A stretch of DNA of 64,000 nucleotides from positions 16,740-80,739 of the forward strand of contig NZ_BBIQ01000024.1 of assembly GCF_000730565.1 (NCBI RefSeq). The letters run 5' to 3'. How positions within the stretch are numbered: position 1 is the stretch's first letter; every line of letters begins with the position of its first letter. The notes below the pieces were generated by a model that made no database searches, was not told the origin of the DNA, and saw only the letters and a program-made list of their open reading frames with translations. The stretch is from Pseudomonas fulva NBRC 16637 = DSM 17717 (lineage in GTDB: Bacteria; Pseudomonadota; Gammaproteobacteria; Pseudomonadales; Pseudomonadaceae). Position numbers and translations under genes: made by a program. Shown here piece by piece: positions 60,900 through 64,000 of this stretch.

Positions 60900-61811
60900 T
60901 TACTGGCCGAGCCAGTCACGGTCTTGCAGGAAGTACTCGGTCAGCCGTGCCTCTTCGCTGCCTGGCGCGGGTTTCCAGTCGTAGCCCCAGCGTACCTGCG
61001 GTGGCAGCGACATGAGGATGGACTCGGTGCGCCCACCAGACTGCAGCCCGAATAGCGTGCCACGGTCATAGACCAGGTTGAACTCGACGTAGCGGCCCCG
61101 GCGAAACTCCTGAAATTCACGTTGCTGTGGGGTATAGGCCGTCCCTTTTCGGCGCTGCACGATGGGCAGGTACGCGTCGATGTACGCGTCGCCGATGGCA
61201 CGGATGAAGGCGAAGCAAGTATCGAAGTCCCATTCGTTCAAGTCATCGAAGAACAGCCCGCCGATGCCACGGGGCTCACCCCGGTGCTTGAGATGGAAAT
61301 ACCGGTCGCACCAGGCCTTGTAGCGTGGGTACACATCGGCGCCGAAGGGGGCGCAGGCCTGTTCAGCGATTCGATGCCAGTGCACGCAGTCTTCCTCCAC
61401 GCCGTAGTACGGCGTCAGATCGAAGCCACCGCCGAACCACCAGACAGGCTCTTCGCCTTCCTTTTCGGCGATGAAAAACCGAACGTTGGCGTGGGAAGTA
61501 GGCACGTGCGGGTTGTGCGGGTGGATCACCAGCGACACCCCGAGCGCCTGGAAACCGCGCCCAGCCAACTCCGGCCGATGGGCGCTGGCCGAAGGCGGCA
61601 ACCCGGTGCCGAACACATGGGAGAAGTTCACCCCGCCTTTTTCGATGACGGTGCCTTCGCCGATCACCCGCGTACGGCCCCCGCCACCGGCTTCGCGCAC
61701 CCAGGCGTCCTCGACGAAGCGGGCGCCGCCGTCTTCGCGTTCCAGGGCTGAGCAGATGCGGTCTTGCAAATCGAGCAGATAGGCTTTCACAGCCTCGGTG
61801 CGGCTAATCAT
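60900..61811 (-). CDS. hemF: Coproporphyrinogen III oxidase, oxygen-dependent
   Basis: 303 residues from MISRTEAVKAYLLDLQDR. Family marks are KGGVNFSHVFG, HPHNPHVPTSHANVRFF, WFGGGFDLTPYY and EFNLVYDRGTLFGLQSGGR. It makes protoporphyrinogen IX in haem synthesis using oxygen. The upstream 40 residues of the frame are unconserved. It is divergent from qor. Confidence 0.96.
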   Translation of the reverse strand: MISRTEAVKAYLLDLQDRICSALEREDGGARFVEDAWVREAGGGGRTRVIGEGTVIEKGGVNFSHVFGTGLPPSASAHRPELAGRGFQALGVSLVIHPHNPHVPTSHANVRFFIAEKEGEEPVWWFGGGFDLTPYYGVEEDCVHWHRIAEQACAPFGADVYPRYKAWCDRYFHLKHRGEPRGIGGLFFDDLNEWDFDTCFAFIRAIGDAYIDAYLPIVQRRKGTAYTPQQREFQEFRRGRYVEFNLVYDRGTLFGLQSGGRTESILMSLPPQVRWGYDWKPAPGSEEARLTEYFLQDRDWLGQ

Positions 61812-61945
61812 CGGGTCACCAGGAGCGGGCAGGAAACAAGTGGCGCGTAGCATAACACCGCCTGCCAGCGCCCCGCAGTTGACGGCAGTCAAGCAAAAGC
61901 GTCCGATAGAAGCCCCTTTCCCGATCCCCAATCCAGGAGTACGAG

Positions 61946-62923
61946 ATGGCCAAGCGTATCCAGTTCAGCCAGCACGGCGGCCCCGAAGTGCTGCAGTGGG
62001 TGGACTTCGAACCCGCCGACCTTGGGCCTCAGCACGTGCGAGTGCGCAACCATGCTGTGGGCTTGAACTTCATCGATACCTATTTCCGCAGCGGGTTGTA
62101 CGCGCCGCCGTCCCTGCCTTCGGGCCTGGGCACCGAAGGCGCAGGGGTGGTCGAGGCCGTGGGCCAGGGCGTGTCACGGTTGAAGGTCGGCGACCGTGTG
62201 GCGTATGGCGGGGGCCCATTGGGCGCCTATGGCGAGGTGCACACGCTGCCTGAGGCCAACCTGGTCAAATTGCCAGAGGCCATCAGCTTCGAGCAGGCTG
62301 CCGCCGTCATGCTCAAGGGCATGACCGTGCAGTACCTGCTCAAGCAGACCTACGCTGTGCAGCCTGGCGATGTGATCCTGTTCCATGCGGCCGCAGGCGG
62401 CGTTGGTTCGCTGGCCTGCCAGTGGGCAAAGGCGCTGGGCGCCAAGCTCATCGGCACCGTGAGCTCTGCCGAAAAGGCCGAGCGGGCCAAGGCCTTGGGC
62501 GCCTGGGCCACCATCGACTACAGCCACGAGGATGTCGCCAAACGGGTGCTGGAGCTGACCGACGGCAAGAAATGCCCAGTCGTGTATGACGGCGTGGGTG
62601 CCGACACCTGGCTGACGTCGCTCGATTGCCTGCAACCGCGGGGGTTGATGGTGAGCTTCGGCAATGCCTCGGGCGCGGTGAGTGGGGTGAACCTGGGGAT
62701 TCTGGCGCAGAAGGGCTCGCTGTACGTCACTCGGCCGACCCTGGCGACTTACGCCAACAACGCCGAGAACACCCAGGCCATGGCCGATGACCTCTTTGCC
62801 ATGATTGCCAGCGGCCAACTGACGGTGGATATCCAGCAACGCTACCCGCTCAGCGAAGCGGCCAAGGCCCAGAGCGAGCTGTCGGCGCGGCGGACCGTGG
62901 GGTCTACTATTTTGTTGCCTTGA
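61946..62923 (+). CDS. qor: NADPH:quinone oxidoreductase
   Basis: 325 residues of the zinc-free MDR family. Quinone reductase marks are GLNFIDTYFRSGLY, GTEGAGVVEAVG and the nucleotide site AAAGGVGSLACQWAK. It reduces quinones with NADPH in the cytoplasm. The aroE-hemF / qor arrangement is conserved in pseudomonads. Confidence 0.94.
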   Translation: MAKRIQFSQHGGPEVLQWVDFEPADLGPQHVRVRNHAVGLNFIDTYFRSGLYAPPSLPSGLGTEGAGVVEAVGQGVSRLKVGDRVAYGGGPLGAYGEVHTLPEANLVKLPEAISFEQAAAVMLKGMTVQYLLKQTYAVQPGDVILFHAAAGGVGSLACQWAKALGAKLIGTVSSAEKAERAKALGAWATIDYSHEDVAKRVLELTDGKKCPVVYDGVGADTWLTSLDCLQPRGLMVSFGNASGAVSGVNLGILAQKGSLYVTRPTLATYANNAENTQAMADDLFAMIASGQLTVDIQQRYPLSEAAKAQSELSARRTVGSTILLP

Positions 62924-62988
62924 TTGGCAGAAGGTCGCGTTATGGCGACTAGGTGCTTGCCTTGATTTTTGCAGTGTTGCGCAGATCG

Positions 62989-63030
62989 AGCGCCGCCCAC
63001 GCGGCGCTTCGCGGGACAAGCCCGCTCCTA
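62989..63030. repeat. REP-type hairpin pair after qor
   Basis: AGCGCCGC (62989-62996) pairs with GCGGCGCT (63001-63008), directly followed by GCGGGACAAGCCCGCTCCTA, which is the P. putida REP core. REPs lie between genes and may stabilise mRNA or act as targets for insertion elements. Confidence 0.75.
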
Positions 63031-63185
63031 CATCCGTTGCAACGCGACCACGCCTGTAAGTCCATGGTTGTCAGCCTTGCTGGCATGACTGGATTTCAAG
63101 GCGGGCATTGATGCCGCCGCCTGCCTCAAGCCATACACCAAGGCGGGCAACCATGGCCTGACAGGTTCGGTACGTTGCAACAAAT

Positions 63186-63206
63186 GTGGGAGCAACTGTC
63201 TTGCCC
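63186..63206. repeat. Degenerate REP, opposite orientation
   Basis: GTGGGAGCAACTGTCTTGCCC resembles the reverse REP (TGTGGGAGCGGGCTTGCCCG) with an eroded stem. Confidence 0.5.
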
Positions 63207-63226
63207 GATTTATTTAAAATCTAGCC

Positions 63227-63274
63227 CGCCCCCCAGGGGGCGCGCTTGTCGCGCGGCCACGGGCGAAGCCCGTG
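63227..63274. repeat. Three consecutive GC-rich hairpins
   Basis: Stems are CGCCCCC/GGGGGCG (63227-63242), CGCGC/GCGCG (63241-63255) and CACGGGC/GCCCGTG with a GAA loop (63258-63274). The first two share bases, so they are alternatives in part. They could be REP-like repeats or part of the insertion element end. Confidence 0.5.
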
Positions 63275-63296
63275 CCATCCAGCGCGGTATTGGATT

Positions 63297-63316
63297 GATG
63301 GGCAAGCCCGCTCCTG
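63297..63316. repeat. Truncated REP next to the IS110 element
   Basis: GATGGGCAAGCCCGCTCCTG holds the right half of a REP (GGCAAGCCCGCTCCT) but its left half does not match (GATG where TTCGCG is expected). It is 25 bases from the transposase stop, consistent with insertion into a REP. Confidence 0.55.
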
Positions 63317-63340
63317 TATGAGTTACGTCGGCTTCCTGCT

Positions 63341-64000
63341 CTAGGTCCGCATAGGCTGTGGCAAGACCAGATCAAGCCAAGGCTTGCCCGTCCTTAGCAT
63401 GGCATTGAGCCGTACGATCAATACCCGCATACAGGCTACGAGGGCGACCTTGGCAACTTTTCCGCGTCCGCGCAGCGCCTCATAACGAGCCTTGAGTGCT
63501 GGGTTGTACTTTATCGCCACAAGGCATGACATATACAACGATCGCCTGGCCTCAAACCGCCCGCCCGAGATAGAGCGCTTGCCCACGGATTTTCCGCTGT
63601 CGTGGTTAAAAGGCGCCACCCCGACCAACGAGGCTATTTCTTTGGACTCGACACGCCCCAGTTCTGGCAGAAGTGTTATCAGCTTGCCCGCCGTTACCAG
63701 CCCAATGCCTTTGACCTGGACCAGCTGAGTAACCCGTTCATCTTTCAGGGCTTCCGTTTGCTGGCTGATTGCTTGCTCAATCAGCTTGATCTGCGACTTG
63801 AAGTGCTGAAGGTTGGCTTTCAGAAAGTCGGACACCGCGCTGAACTGCGCCTGTTTCAGGCGCCTGCGGTCGTCATCACGCTGCTGAACCAGCCGATCAC
63901 GTTGCTGCAGCAATTCTCGCAACAGCGCACGCTCCGGGCTGATCCGCAGGGTGGGCTGGTCTGGAATGACCTCAGCGTAGTGGGCCAGTACTTCGGCATT
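63341..64000 (-). CDS. IS110-family transposase, C-terminal part (runs off the window)
   Basis: The frame is open from 63341 to the window end, about 219 residues, without the N-terminal DEDD/RuvC-like domain, which lies beyond. The visible part is a coiled-coil (about 63750-63920) followed by the Transposase_20 domain: VKGIGLVTAGKLITLLPELG, SLVGVAPFNHDSGK and RSLYMSCLVAIKYNP, with the Ser of the recombinase in this region. IS110 enzymes are guided by a bridge RNA made from the element ends. Whether the copy is complete cannot be judged here. Confidence 0.9.
   Translation of the reverse strand, partial: NAEVLAHYAEVIPDQPTLRISPERALLRELLQQRDRLVQQRDDDRRRLKQAQFSAVSDFLKANLQHFKSQIKLIEQAISQQTEALKDERVTQLVQVKGIGLVTAGKLITLLPELGRVESKEIASLVGVAPFNHDSGKSVGKRSISGGRFEARRSLYMSCLVAIKYNPALKARYEALRGRGKVAKVALVACMRVLIVRLNAMLRTGKPWLDLVLPQPMRT

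Larger units (their letters stand above)
63297..64000 (-). mobile_element. IS110-family insertion sequence, partial
   Basis: Defined by the transposase; one end should lie between its stop (63341) and the truncated REP at 63297-63316, the other is outside the window. IS110 elements lack clear terminal inverted repeats, and no target duplication can be checked. Confidence 0.6.

Noticed and set aside
1..64000. CRISPR arrays, tRNA, rRNA, prophage or defence operons
   Set aside because: Looked for regular spaced repeats, tRNA cloverleaf ends and known defence motifs; none found.

Overview
The window is a high-GC, densely coded stretch of a Pseudomonas chromosome, most likely of the P. putida group. 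The evidence is the gene content and order (algB-kinB, cytochrome c4-dsbA, engB-ersA-polA, zur-znuCB, metNIQ, trpI-trpBA, betC-choX, aroE-hemF-qor), together with P. putida-type REP hairpins and AlgU-type (sigma-22) and LexA-type promoter signals. From memory, the same genes lie on the two sides of oriC in P. aeruginosa PAO1 and close to oriC in P. putida KT2440. The organism assignment is inference from content and synteny; no rRNA gene is present.

Layout: 1-4000 holds the end of a Na/Pi-transporter-like gene, an M16 peptidase, a DUF5924 membrane protein and a SpmA/SpmB-like membrane protein. At 4076-5404 lies gltP with a strong terminator and a 729-bp upstream gap containing two compact hairpins. 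At 6134-13931 is an envelope and alginate block: a lysozyme inhibitor with two small membrane proteins, a three-BON-domain protein, algB-kinB, an EAL phosphodiesterase and an AmpDh2/AmiD amidase. Two good sigma-54 promoters sit in front of the genes next to algB. At 14008-18588 are a GGDEF cyclase, an EEP-family phosphatase/nuclease, dsbA, cytochrome c4 and a decayed c5-type cytochrome. At 18778-22456 are engB, the ErsA small RNA and polA. At 22532-32691 are thrB, the zinc uptake locus (znuA, zur-znuC-znuB), katE and metNIQ.

At 32818-36944 an SCO copper chaperone is followed directly by a conserved hypothetical gene, a SulP transporter and a beta-carbonic anhydrase. The aa3 oxidase operon that I expect between SCO and this group in other pseudomonads is not in the window. 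At 37339-39218 is a lower-GC patch with two tandem, secreted, paralogous proteins of unknown function. At 39219-46178 are an SOS-controlled radical SAM gene, two M3 oligopeptidase genes (prlC plus a divergent paralogue), YheV, a gamma-carbonic anhydrase-like protein and a HAD phosphatase. At 46205-51299 are small stress and envelope genes (lipoproteins, two DUF1161 proteins, OsmC with an AlgU-type promoter, an LLM oxidoreductase, dodecin, DUF883). At 51296-62923 are trpI/trpBA, a DOPA-dioxygenase-like gene, the choline-O-sulfate genes with a second SulP transporter, then aroE, hemF and qor. The last kilobase carries REP hairpins and the 3' part of an IS110-family transposase that runs off the window.

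Functional themes are envelope stress and alginate control (AlgB/KinB, AmpDh2, Ivy, BON, ErsA, OsmC), metal and thiol handling (Zur/Znu, DsbA, SCO), amino-acid supply (Met uptake, Trp, Thr, shikimate) and osmolyte use (choline-O-sulfate). I found no CRISPR array, tRNA, rRNA, prophage or obvious defence operon.
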